From Candidatus Saccharimonadota bacterium (GTDB taxonomy: Bacteria > Patescibacteriota > Saccharimonadia > Saccharimonadales > Saccharimonadaceae), in NCBI GenBank assembly GCA_017510805.1, contig JAFWMC010000002.1:1-38179 (forward strand): a DNA stretch of 38,179 nucleotides. The letters are read 5' to 3'. Below the pieces are notes generated by a model. It was not told where the DNA came from and did not search any database. It saw nothing but the letters and a program-made list of their open reading frames with translations. The number at the start of each line of letters is the position of its first letter. The stretch's first letter is position 1. Made by a program: the position numbers and the translations under genes. Below, one piece after another: positions 29,389 to 37,388 of this stretch.

Positions 29389-32163
29389 CTAGCGGTGATT
29401 TCCTTTTTTATGATACTGTTTATGCTTTTTGTTGTTTCCGGCTTGATTTTGGCTCTGGTGAGCTTCTGCGGGCTGTTTTGGCTGGGTGGAGGCCTCTTTC
29501 TGGGCCAAGATAGCCTTTAAATCTTTAAGTCCAGGAGCGGATTTTTCCTCGGCGGCATTAGGGGATAGCTTGAGGCGTTTGAAGTCTGCTTGGGGTGTAA
29601 CAGGGGTGGGGAAGGATGGTTTACGGGGGCGAGAGGGGGAATTAACAGGGGCAAAAACAGGGGATTGATTCCCTTTTGGGGTGGCGCCACGCATACCAGC
29701 CTCGCGGCCAGAATCAGACAATTCCCTCTTGTATTTCTCTGCCTGCTCAATTGTTTCTTTGATTTCGGCTTCTACTTCCGTGCGAGGACGAGAGTAGACC
29801 CGGCGAGATTCGGCGATAATTTCTTCAAAATTATCATCTGGTGTACTAGGGATAGATAAGGTGGTGGCGGAAAAAGCAGGCACTTTTTCCCCGTTTATAA
29901 TCATAGAGATAACGAAGTTACGATTATTGAGGGCGAGGAGATCTGCTGCCTCAAAGGTAGGCTCAAATTGTTTGGAGAGGATCGGGGCGTCGTCGGCGGA
30001 GACACGGAAAGAGATAGTGGTGCCGACGTTGCCAAAAACGGCGTCGCGGACAGAATCTGTCATCTGGGCGGTATATTGATTGGCAACGGTGAGGTTAAGG
30101 CCATATTTGCGAGCCTCGGAGAGAATTACGGCAAAGGAATCGGTGGCGAAGTTTTGGAATTCGTCTACATAGAGATAAAATGGGCGACGGTCCTCAACGT
30201 TTTCGATGTCGGAACGGGACATAGCGGCCAGCTGAACCTTAGTGACAAGGAAGGCGCCAAGAATACCCGCATTATCCTCCCCTATCAGACCTTTAGAGAG
30301 ATTAACGACTAAGATTTTGCCTTCGTCCATAATCTGGCGAATATTAAAGGATGATTTGGGCTGGCCGACGATATTCCTAATGATAGGGTTAGCGGTGAAG
30401 GCACCAACTTTGTTTAATACTGGCGCGATAGATTCGTTAATTTGCTTTTCGCTCCATTGACCAAATTCATGTTTCCAAAATTGTAAAACAGTTACGTCTT
30501 TACAGTAATCTAAGGTTTCTTTGCGGAAATCTTTATCAGTGAGCATGCGAGAAATATCTAGAAGGGTTGTTTCGGGGCGGTCTAGCAGGGCAAGCAGAGT
30601 ATAACGGAGAATATGTTCCAGTCTAGGACCCCAAGAGTCGCCAAACATTCGCTTCAAAACACCGATAACTTCTGAGGAGATATTAGGCTTTCTGGTGTTG
30701 TCGATGATTTCTAGAGGGTTAAAGGCGACAGGATGGGCGGTGTCGGAAGGATTGAAATAGACAACGTCTTTGATGCGATGCTTTGGAACAAAACGGAGAT
30801 TGTTAACGGCAAAATCTCCATGTGGGTCAATAATACAGTAGCCTTGATTGTAATAGATATCAGAAAGGGCAAAGAGTTCCAAAAGACCGCTCTTCCCTGC
30901 CCCAGTTTGACCAATGATATAGACATGGCGGGAACGGTCGCGGCGAAGCATGCCAAATTGATAATTTATGCCACGGAAATTGGTGAGACCAAAGGCAGAA
31001 ATATTTTCATCATTGGCAGGGGAGCCAGTAATGAGTGGAAGCTGGGCGGGCGGCTCGGCGGTCTTGGAAGTAGCCCAGACGATATTAGGCGTTTCTACAG
31101 AGGTGTGTGGCAGGTGGTAAACAGAGGCAAGCTCGGAGATATTAAGGATGAAACCTTTATCGGAGAACCGGCGATGACTGTAACTATCAAGGGCGGCTGG
31201 ATCAAAGCTAGCACTAACCATTTTGAAGCCATTAAGATTGGTAGAATTAAATTGTTTAAAGGTGCCAACGAGGGCTTGCATGTTTAATTTGGCGTCGGTC
31301 TGGTCATTGCCGAGATAGGCAAGGCGAATTTTTACTTCAAAGCCAAGCTTGGTGGCTTTTTCCTCGGCCTTTTCTACTTGGGTTTTAAGACGGTCTGATA
31401 ATTTGACTTCTGGGGCAGGATTAGAGGTGCCACCTTCTGGGGGGCGGAAGAGTGCACCAAGCGCCTCTACTAGCCAGACCCAATCAATGCCAAGAATTTT
31501 GAGGGATTTTTGGCCGGATTTGACGCGCTTGACCCATTTATCGGTAGTTTCCTTATGCCAATCATCAGAAACAGGGCGGATAAGGATCTGAATCCACATT
31601 TCTTCAGATTTGTCTGGATTGAGCTTGGCGAGGGTGCCGGTGATGCCAGCGAGTGGGTCTACTTCAAAATCGTCAAAGGTTTTAATAGGGAGAACTTCAT
31701 CTTCGGTGAGTGATAGTTCTGAGCTATAGGCAACTTGGTGCTTTTTCCTGGCCTTTTTGACGTAATCTTCGTCTACGGTTTGGATTTGGACGGAGGGGTA
31801 TTGGGCGTAAATTTGTCCCTCTACGAAATTTTGTAAAATGGTAGGCGTCCAGATATAAAAGCGAATCTGGCCGCCAGTAGAAACGATTTCAAAACTAAGA
31901 TACTCCTGTACGCCGCTGGAATTTTTGAGCTCCTCGGCGTCGCGCAAGATGCCATGTAGTGAGGCAAAAAGCTGCTCGGCGGCTAATTCCTTTTTGTCGT
32001 TGGTGCGGGGAATCTCCAACATGAGAATGGTGGAATCTACGTCAAGTTCCTTTTTGATTTGATGTAGTTTTCTGTAATTGCGGTAGGTCAAGAAGCCCAA
32101 AATGGCGACAATCGGTATCCAAACGATTGGCATAAGAATGAAATTGATAATTTGACCTATCAT
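29389..32163 (-). CDS. VirD4/TraD-like membrane ATPase (type IV secretion coupling-type)
   Basis: The 924-residue protein has an N-terminal membrane helix (about 7-27), an N-terminal alpha/beta region (40-380), a RecA/HerA-type ATPase core with Walker A IIGQTGAGKSG (418-425), CIIDPHGDF, Walker B FYLYVDEFQ (662-670) and the sensor-like LTVANQYTAQM, and a C-terminal low-complexity tail rich in Pro, Gln, Lys and His. This domain order resembles conjugative coupling proteins and the CPR-wide DUF87-type ATPases. No other secretion genes are nearby, so the partner (pilus, DNA uptake or secretion) is unknown. Start set by a -10 box 7 nt upstream. Confidence 0.8.
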   Translation of the reverse strand: MIGQIINFILMPIVWIPIVAILGFLTYRNYRKLHQIKKELDVDSTILMLEIPRTNDKKELAAEQLFASLHGILRDAEELKNSSGVQEYLSFEIVSTGGQIRFYIWTPTILQNFVEGQIYAQYPSVQIQTVDEDYVKKARKKHQVAYSSELSLTEDEVLPIKTFDDFEVDPLAGITGTLAKLNPDKSEEMWIQILIRPVSDDWHKETTDKWVKRVKSGQKSLKILGIDWVWLVEALGALFRPPEGGTSNPAPEVKLSDRLKTQVEKAEEKATKLGFEVKIRLAYLGNDQTDAKLNMQALVGTFKQFNSTNLNGFKMVSASFDPAALDSYSHRRFSDKGFILNISELASVYHLPHTSVETPNIVWATSKTAEPPAQLPLITGSPANDENISAFGLTNFRGINYQFGMLRRDRSRHVYIIGQTGAGKSGLLELFALSDIYYNQGYCIIDPHGDFAVNNLRFVPKHRIKDVVYFNPSDTAHPVAFNPLEIIDNTRKPNISSEVIGVLKRMFGDSWGPRLEHILRYTLLALLDRPETTLLDISRMLTDKDFRKETLDYCKDVTVLQFWKHEFGQWSEKQINESIAPVLNKVGAFTANPIIRNIVGQPKSSFNIRQIMDEGKILVVNLSKGLIGEDNAGILGAFLVTKVQLAAMSRSDIENVEDRRPFYLYVDEFQNFATDSFAVILSEARKYGLNLTVANQYTAQMTDSVRDAVFGNVGTTISFRVSADDAPILSKQFEPTFEAADLLALNNRNFVISMIINGEKVPAFSATTLSIPSTPDDNFEEIIAESRRVYSRPRTEVEAEIKETIEQAEKYKRELSDSGREAGMRGATPKGNQSPVFAPVNSPSRPRKPSFPTPVTPQADFKRLKLSPNAAEEKSAPGLKDLKAILAQKEASTQPKQPAEAHQSQNQAGNNKKHKQYHKKGNHR

Positions 32164-32170
32164 TAATTCA

Positions 32171-32179
32171 ATTTTACCA
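32171..32179 (-). promoter_or_regulatory. Extended -10 of the ATPase gene (leaderless type)
   Basis: TGGTAAAAT on the minus strand, 7 nt before the ATG. Confidence 0.55.
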
Positions 32180-32204
32180 TAAACGCTGAAAAAATGTTAG
32201 AAAA

Positions 32205-32238
32205 AATCAAAAAAGTGACTGGAATCAGCCACTTTTGG
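32205..32238 (-). terminator. Intrinsic terminator after the coiled-coil gene
   Basis: Read on the minus strand: AAAAGTGGCTGATTCCAGTC then ACTTTTTTGATTTTTT, giving an AAAAGTG/CACTTTT stem with a T-run. It ends the coiled-coil transcript before the ATPase promoter. Confidence 0.65.
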
Positions 32239-32264
32239 TTCTTAATTATATTATACCACAGAAT

Positions 32265-32549
32265 CTACAATTTTTCAAGAGCAGTTTCAAAGACTCGGAG
32301 TTTAGATTCAATATCTTCCTTTTCGGCGGTAAGCTGGCTAATTTCATCTTCTAGATCTTTTAATTTTTTGTGGAGATTAGACAGGCGCTGCTCGGTGCGT
32401 TCCTGGATGTTTTCTAGTTTTTCTTCGGTTTCTGTCTTTTTGCGGCCAGTAGATACCTTGTGGCTCTGGATTTTGGGGCGGCGGGGCTCGGAAATAGGCT
32501 CGTCGCTATAATTGTTGTCTGGGACATCTATTCGTATCTGTTCACTCAT
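32265..32549 (-). CDS. Small coiled-coil protein
   Basis: The 94-residue protein has a disordered polar N-terminus (1-35) and a long heptad-rich helix (about 38-92: EEKLENIQERTEQRLSNLHKKLKDLEDEISQLTAEKEDIE in pattern). No membrane segment and no known domain. Probably an oligomeric scaffold or a partner of a neighbouring protein. A TGGTATAAT box ends 6 nt before the ATG. Confidence 0.7.
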   Translation of the reverse strand: MSEQIRIDVPDNNYSDEPISEPRRPKIQSHKVSTGRKKTETEEKLENIQERTEQRLSNLHKKLKDLEDEISQLTAEKEDIESKLRVFETALEKL

Positions 32550-32555
32550 ATTTTA

Positions 32556-32564
32556 ATTATACCA
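32556..32564 (-). promoter_or_regulatory. Extended -10 of the coiled-coil gene (leaderless type)
   Basis: TGGTATAAT on the minus strand, 6 nt before the ATG. It overlaps the last codons of the upstream regulator gene by a few bases. Confidence 0.55.
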
Positions 32565-33597
32565 TATCGGCAAGCATATAGGTATTTTTATCAACTTTTT
32601 TGAATAATTTCTTGTTTTGTAAGTTGAGCAAGATAGTGGTTTCTTTGACTTTGCGGGCGTGGAGAACTTGTTTGACGATTTCCTCGCGAGTAAGAGGCGT
32701 ATCGGCCTTTTTCAGAATATCGGTGATGATTTCGGAGACAGTTCCCTTTTTATAGCCCCAAGAGCTAAGAGCGTAAATGCCACGACCAATTAAAACAAAG
32801 CGAGAATCTTTAATTAGCTCGTTATGAATAGCCTGAATGGTGACATTTTTACGCTTAAAATCGGAATCTTTAATGGCTTTGGCGATGTCAGCAAAATGCA
32901 TTGGCTCTTTGTTGTTTTCAAGAATAACATAGATTTTATCGCGGATATTTTTAGGGTTGACTGTTGGCCACTTGGCTAGACCCCAGAGACCATTAAGGGT
33001 GGCTAGTTGTTTTGAAATAGAAGCGACGGCACGGATATGATCTGGGTGTTCGTAGCCAGTTAGCTGATTGTCTAGCTCGTCTAGGGTCATTGGGGCTTTG
33101 TTTTTGCGGATGACTGAAACAATTTCGTCAACTTTTTCTTTGATGGCTTTGTCATCGCCATAGTCGGCGATACCTACGGCCTGATGGTACTTGTCGTTTT
33201 CGTCAACAATGGTGAGTGAGGCGGAAATATTTCCAAGGAAAGCGATGGCAGAATGTTCTGCTTCTTTGGTGGGATGACCATAGATTTTGTCGGCAAGATC
33301 GGCGACTTTAGCGATGCGGCCCATTTCGGTGAGATTTCTGATGATGATTTTTTCGGCGGCGGCAAGCTCTGGGATTTGGCTCTCTTCTGAGGCGATGCGG
33401 AGGCGAATCAGAATGGCTTTTTCTAGTTGGCGAACGCGTTCGCGCGTGATAGAGAGCATGTCACCGATTTGCTCAAGAGTTTCCTTTCTGCCGGTAAGCC
33501 CGAAACGACGAGAGATGATTTCTTTTTCTCGGTCTTGTTCTATGATATTCAGACTTCCTGAAATCGCATTAGCGATTATTTCCGCATTTTGGTCCAT
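32557..33597 (-). CDS. Sigma-70 region 4 / HARE-HTH fusion regulator
   Basis: From the preferred ATG (33595-33597, AGGA 7 nt upstream; an in-frame GTG lies 7 codons earlier) the protein has 346 residues. Residues about 20-75 form sigma-70 region 4: EIISRRFGLTG, LEQIGDMLSITRERVRQLEKAILIRLR, the -35-binding helix-turn-helix. There is no region 2. The rest holds two to three winged-helix units, including a HARE-HTH domain (NIRDKIYVILENNKEPMHF ... FVLIGRGIYALSSWG), as in the RNA polymerase delta subunit RpoE of Firmicutes, and a last wHTH. It probably binds RNA polymerase as a delta-like or anti-sigma-like regulator. Confidence 0.75.
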   Translation of the reverse strand: MDQNAEIIANAISGSLNIIEQDREKEIISRRFGLTGRKETLEQIGDMLSITRERVRQLEKAILIRLRIASEESQIPELAAAEKIIIRNLTEMGRIAKVADLADKIYGHPTKEAEHSAIAFLGNISASLTIVDENDKYHQAVGIADYGDDKAIKEKVDEIVSVIRKNKAPMTLDELDNQLTGYEHPDHIRAVASISKQLATLNGLWGLAKWPTVNPKNIRDKIYVILENNKEPMHFADIAKAIKDSDFKRKNVTIQAIHNELIKDSRFVLIGRGIYALSSWGYKKGTVSEIITDILKKADTPLTREEIVKQVLHARKVKETTILLNLQNKKLFKKVDKNTYMLADMV

Positions 33598-33644
33598 TGA
33601 TTTTTCCTTTATTTCCACCCCTGTTAATATTTAACCTTATACTT

Positions 33645-33653
33645 ATTATATCA
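33645..33653 (-). promoter_or_regulatory. Extended -10 of the sigma4/HARE-HTH gene
   Basis: TGATATAAT on the minus strand, about 47 nt before the ATG, so this gene has a real leader with SD, unlike its neighbours. Confidence 0.5.
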
Positions 33654-33769
33654 CATTTTTACATAAAATGCAACATAAAATTCCGTGAATTTTTATTAAG
33701 TACCTCACTTATTTTATTCACTTACTACTATTGTATCATAAATTTTACAAAAATTGCAAAAAAGTGTGC

Positions 33770-36046
33770 TTATGCTTTTTTCTTTTTAGTGCGAGGAGCG
33801 TGTTTGCGGGTGGACGGTTTGTTTTCAAGCATTTCACGGGCTTGTTTTTCGGTGATTTTCTTCGGATCTTGGTCTTTTGCGATTTTGAGATTGTTGCGGC
33901 GGCCAGGACCTTTAATATAGGGGCCATAGGCGCCATTGATAATCATCACGTCGCCCCAGTCGGCAATAATACTGTCTATTTTAGCCTGATAAAGTGGCTC
34001 GGCGTCGCGAAGCAAGATAGTGTAAGGATCGTAGCCTTTCATGGGAATATTGTATTTCCCTGCTTTGAGATAGGGGCCGAAGGGGCCGGCAGCAGCGATG
34101 ATTTCGGTGCCATCTTTGGCTTTGCCAAGGGTGCGCGGCAGGGCAGGTAGAGCAATTTGCTTGAGAGCTTCTTCAAAGGTGACGGTTTTGACGGTTTTAC
34201 CCTTTGGTAAAGGTGCAAAGCGGGGCTTTTCGCCAGATTCCTTTTCGTTTTCGCCGACTTGGATAAAGCCGCCATTTCGGCCAATTTTGGCGTAGATTTT
34301 TTTACCAGTCTTGGGGTCTACCCCTAGCTCGGTGGAATTATTGTATCTTTCAATGGTGGATGAGCCGCCAACAAGTTTAGAAAATGGGGTGTAGAAATCG
34401 CGAAGCATTTTGACGCGGTCTAACTTTTTGTCGGCAATTTTGTCTAATTTTTCCTCTACGCCAGCGGTAAAGCCGTAGTCTACAATTTGGTTGAAGTGAT
34501 CAGTGAGGAAGTCGGAGACAAGCTCGCCAACTGGGGTGGGGAGGAGTTTGCCTTTAGTGGCGCCGGATTTTTCTTGAACGGTTTGCTCTGTGATTTTATC
34601 TTTTTCAAGGGATAGTTCAATGACATCACGTTCCTCGCCTTCGGAGTCACCTTTGACGACGTAGCCGCGAGATTGGATGGCGGTCATGATGGAGGCGTAG
34701 GTGCTAGGCCTGCCAATGCCGAGTTCTTCCAATTTTTTCACCAGAGAACCTTCGGTATATCTGGCAGGCGGCTTGGCGAAAGTTTGGCGGGCGACGATTT
34801 TCTTGGCATCTATAAGGTCGCCTTCTTTTAGATCTGGCAAAGTGACATCTTTGGCTTTGCCATAGACTTTAAGGAAGCCGTCAAAGATGACGATTTCACC
34901 TTTGGCTACAAAAGAAAGCTTTTTATTAGATGCTGGAGTAAGGTTAATAGTCGTCTTGGCGACTTTGGCGTTAGCCATTTGCGTAGCAAGGGTGCGGGAG
35001 CGGATTAAATCATATAATTTCTTTTCATAATTGTTTTTGCCGGCGGAAACAGTGGTGATATTGGTGGGGCGGATAGCTTCGTGCGCCTCTTGGGCGGAAG
35101 CGTCTTTAGTTTTAAAATGGCGGACTTGTAGATATTCTTTGCCATATTCTTTTTCAATGTAACTAGCAATAGCAGTGAGAGCTTGATTTGAAAGATTTAA
35201 AGAATCGGTACGGTGATAAGTAATTAAACCGGCTTGGTAGAGGCCTTGGGCAGCACTCATGGTGGTCTTGGCGGAATAGCCAAGGCGCGAGCTAGCCTCT
35301 ATTTGCATGGCGGCAGTGGTAAATGGAACGGGATTAGCTTTCTTTCCCTCTGTCTTAGATACGCTAGAAACGCTGTATTTGGCCCCTACAAGGCTTTCTA
35401 ACAAAGCTTTAGCTTCATCCTCGGTATTGATACTACTTTTTTCTAAAACGGCTGGAAAAGTGGGTTTACCGAACTCTCCAGACACTTTAAACGAGTATTT
35501 TTTATCAAATTTTTCAATTTCGCGCTCTTTTTCAACGATGAGGCGCAAAGCCGGGCTCTGGACGCGGCCAGCAGAGATGGCGCCAGGGACTTTAATGCGG
35601 ACTACTCCTGATAAATCATAACCTACTAGCATATCTAAAGATTGGCGGGCTTGCTGGGATGAAACCATATCCATATCTACGGTGCGAGGGGATTTGATGG
35701 CGGCCTCTAGGGCAGGCTTGGTAATTTCGTGGAAAGTGATGCGTTTGGTATTTTTGGGCAATTTCAAAACTTCAATCAGATGCCAAGAGATACTTTCTCC
35801 TTCGCGGTCTTCATCGGTAGCGAGCCAGATGGTGTCGGCGGATTTTGCAGCTTTTTTTAGCTCGGAAACGACTTTTTTGTGGCCAGGGTCAATTTCGTAG
35901 GTAACGGTAAAGTCATTTTCTGGGTCTACCTTAGTGTCTTTTCGGATATGTCCGACGCTAGACATTACCTTGAAATCTTTACCGAGGTATTTTTCAATGG
36001 TCTTGGCTTTGGCCGGGGACTCTACTATTACTAAGTTCTTTGGCAT
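33770..36046 (-). CDS. topA: DNA topoisomerase I (type IA)
   Basis: Relaxes negative supercoils. The 758-residue protein from the preferred start (MPKNLVIVESPAKAKTIEKYLG) has a TOPRIM domain (IVESPAKA, ATDEDREGE), active-site Tyr in GLITYHRTDS, the GRPSTYASIM motif, and C-terminal topoisomerase repeat units (DPKTGKKIYAKIGRNGGFIQVG; AAGPFGPYLKAG; NGAYGPYIKG). Zinc fingers are absent and a Lys-rich tail ends the protein. A frame extending 12 codons upstream is unlikely because the promoter TGTTATATT lies just before this ATG (7 nt). Confidence 0.95.
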   Translation of the reverse strand: MPKNLVIVESPAKAKTIEKYLGKDFKVMSSVGHIRKDTKVDPENDFTVTYEIDPGHKKVVSELKKAAKSADTIWLATDEDREGESISWHLIEVLKLPKNTKRITFHEITKPALEAAIKSPRTVDMDMVSSQQARQSLDMLVGYDLSGVVRIKVPGAISAGRVQSPALRLIVEKEREIEKFDKKYSFKVSGEFGKPTFPAVLEKSSINTEDEAKALLESLVGAKYSVSSVSKTEGKKANPVPFTTAAMQIEASSRLGYSAKTTMSAAQGLYQAGLITYHRTDSLNLSNQALTAIASYIEKEYGKEYLQVRHFKTKDASAQEAHEAIRPTNITTVSAGKNNYEKKLYDLIRSRTLATQMANAKVAKTTINLTPASNKKLSFVAKGEIVIFDGFLKVYGKAKDVTLPDLKEGDLIDAKKIVARQTFAKPPARYTEGSLVKKLEELGIGRPSTYASIMTAIQSRGYVVKGDSEGEERDVIELSLEKDKITEQTVQEKSGATKGKLLPTPVGELVSDFLTDHFNQIVDYGFTAGVEEKLDKIADKKLDRVKMLRDFYTPFSKLVGGSSTIERYNNSTELGVDPKTGKKIYAKIGRNGGFIQVGENEKESGEKPRFAPLPKGKTVKTVTFEEALKQIALPALPRTLGKAKDGTEIIAAAGPFGPYLKAGKYNIPMKGYDPYTILLRDAEPLYQAKIDSIIADWGDVMIINGAYGPYIKGPGRRNNLKIAKDQDPKKITEKQAREMLENKPSTRKHAPRTKKKKA

Positions 36047-36053
36047 ATCACTT

Positions 36054-36062
36054 AATATAACA
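36054..36062 (-). promoter_or_regulatory. Extended -10 of topA (leaderless type)
   Basis: TGTTATATT on the minus strand, 7 nt before the topA ATG. Divergent from the strong promoter at 36089. Confidence 0.5.
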
Positions 36063-36088
36063 TACAATAATATTTTTTGCAAAATCTA

Positions 36089-36117
36089 TTGACAATGCGA
36101 TAAAGGTTATATAAAAT
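36089..36117 (+). promoter_or_regulatory. Strong promoter of the 36202 surface gene
   Basis: TTGACA (36089-36094, perfect consensus), 17-bp spacer, TAAAAT (36112-36117). The best full -35/-10 pair in the window. It leaves a leader of about 78 nt. Confidence 0.75.
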
Positions 36118-36201
36118 GATATTAGAGTGAAGAGTCATGTAACGGCTAAGGATAATATTAAATATAAACATTTTTACCTTCAAGAAAGGATCGCCGTAAA
36201 A

Positions 36202-36933
36202 ATGAAAAAAACAAATAGAAATAATTACAGGGCGTTTGCTCTGGGGAGCGTGGGAGCTTTGATGCTGACGGCATCGGTTTTTGCGATTTATCCAGAGATA
36301 GACAATCGTTCTTTTGCCGTTACGTGTACTAATGGTGTAACAGAAAACAACGCAATATGCGACACTGCAAACACAGAAATTAATGTAAATATTGGTGAGG
36401 TGCTAAGCATTGCCAGTGTGACGATAGATGGTATAGTTTATCCAAATGATGGTACTTCTAATCCAGAGGCAGATTATGGCTCGGTGACTCCTGGTGCTTT
36501 GAGTTCTAAAAATATCTTGGTGACAGCCGATACAAACGTAGCAGCTGGTTATCAGATGCAATTACAGGGTATAAAAACCGTGGAGGCCGTGGATCCAAGT
36601 GATGCGACTGACCCAATCAATCAGGCGGCAGTAAATGCTTTGATTAACACCGATCATCCAGCAGCCACAATTGAGAGTATGACTGGCTCGGATGTGGCGG
36701 CAGCTAGTATGGTTGGTGGGACTTGGGGGTATTCCCTGAATGGCGGCACAACTTACAGTGCAATTCCTACTTCTGCGACTACGGTCCAGACCTATACTTG
36801 GCAGGAAGATCAGTCTACTGGTGAATATGAGTTGAACCAAGATACCACTTTCACCTTTGGAGTGAAGCCGGCTGACGATCAAACGGCTGGTACTTATCAA
36901 GGTGGGGTAAGATTTACCGTAGTTAAAAATTAG
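36202..36933 (+). CDS. Small secreted/anchored surface protein
   Basis: 243 residues from the ATG at 36202 (AAAGGA about 12 nt upstream); a frame open 25 codons earlier is less likely. A basic N-terminus (MKKTNRNNYR) and hydrophobic stretch (about 11-31) form a signal peptide or anchor. The mature part is one beta-rich module: TEINVNIGEV start, YQMQLQG, GGTWGYSLNGG, and PADDQTAGTYQGGVRFTVV at the end. The last motif aligns with VDTNMVTGTYSGNILYTII of the DGR target, and GTWG with its NTWG, so this is a short single-module paralogue. Strong promoter and terminator suggest high expression. Confidence 0.75.
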   Translation: MKKTNRNNYRAFALGSVGALMLTASVFAIYPEIDNRSFAVTCTNGVTENNAICDTANTEINVNIGEVLSIASVTIDGIVYPNDGTSNPEADYGSVTPGALSSKNILVTADTNVAAGYQMQLQGIKTVEAVDPSDATDPINQAAVNALINTDHPAATIESMTGSDVAAASMVGGTWGYSLNGGTTYSAIPTSATTVQTYTWQEDQSTGEYELNQDTTFTFGVKPADDQTAGTYQGGVRFTVVKN

Positions 36934-36939
36934 CGAGAA

Positions 36940-36973
36940 TAAAAAATAGTCCTTCGGCGAGGGCTATTTTTTA
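36940..36973 (+). terminator. Intrinsic terminator of the surface gene
   Basis: AAAAAATAGTCC / GGGCTATTTTTT hairpin around a CGGC-containing loop, followed by T-rich sequence, 6 nt after the stop codon. Confidence 0.85.
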
Positions 36974-36984
36974 TTAACAATCTA

Positions 36985-37388
36985 ATTTGAGTCTTGGAGT
37001 GGTTAGAGCTTGGGTAAGGGTGGGCATCACCCAAGCTCTAATCGCCCCACGACTTTATCAAATCTTGGCACCCCACAACGCTTCTTTTAGATACCGGGGA
37101 AGCCCCGGAAGCGCGACCCACCTCACACAATTCATAGGGGCCCGCCGGTTGTGGGGGTTGCTACGTCTTCAAAATGGTTCCCTCTATAAGTGGAGGTAAT
37201 ACTTAAACTAAAAAGCCGTAAAGAAACTTTTAAGCCGAGGGGGTTTTAAAGACGCGCAACTTCTGCTACAATCAGAGATGTAAGCAGAAATTAATTGATT
37301 TATTTAGGTGCGGTGTAGGGAATTATCCCTAACTGTTTTAATTATATCACGCAGGAGGAAATAAGTCAATACTTTTTTCACACTTTTT
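36985..37388. other. Structured gene-free interval before dprA
   Basis: No convincing ORF. Perfect helices: TTAGAGCTTGGGT 37003-37015 with ACCCAAGCTCTAA 37029-37041 (13 bp); CCCCACAAC 37071-37079 with GTTGTGGGG 37148-37156 (9 bp) enclosing CCGGGGAAGCCCCGG 37094-37108; a CCTC/GGAGG hairpin near 37180-37197; and TAGGGAATTATCCCTA near 37316-37331. A TACAAT at 37267-37272 could start a transcript toward dprA, and an isolated AGGAGG lies at 37352. The strand of any RNA is uncertain; I could not match it to RNase P, SRP, tmRNA or 6S RNA. Confidence 0.45.

Noticed and set aside
29486-31713. Several plus-strand ORFs of 60-184 codons opposite the ATPase gene
   Set aside because: They are antisense shadows of a well-supported gene and have no start signals.
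36987-37199. 70-codon plus-strand ORF before dprA
   Set aside because: It covers perfect RNA-like helices, has no SD, and its sequence shows no protein-like pattern.
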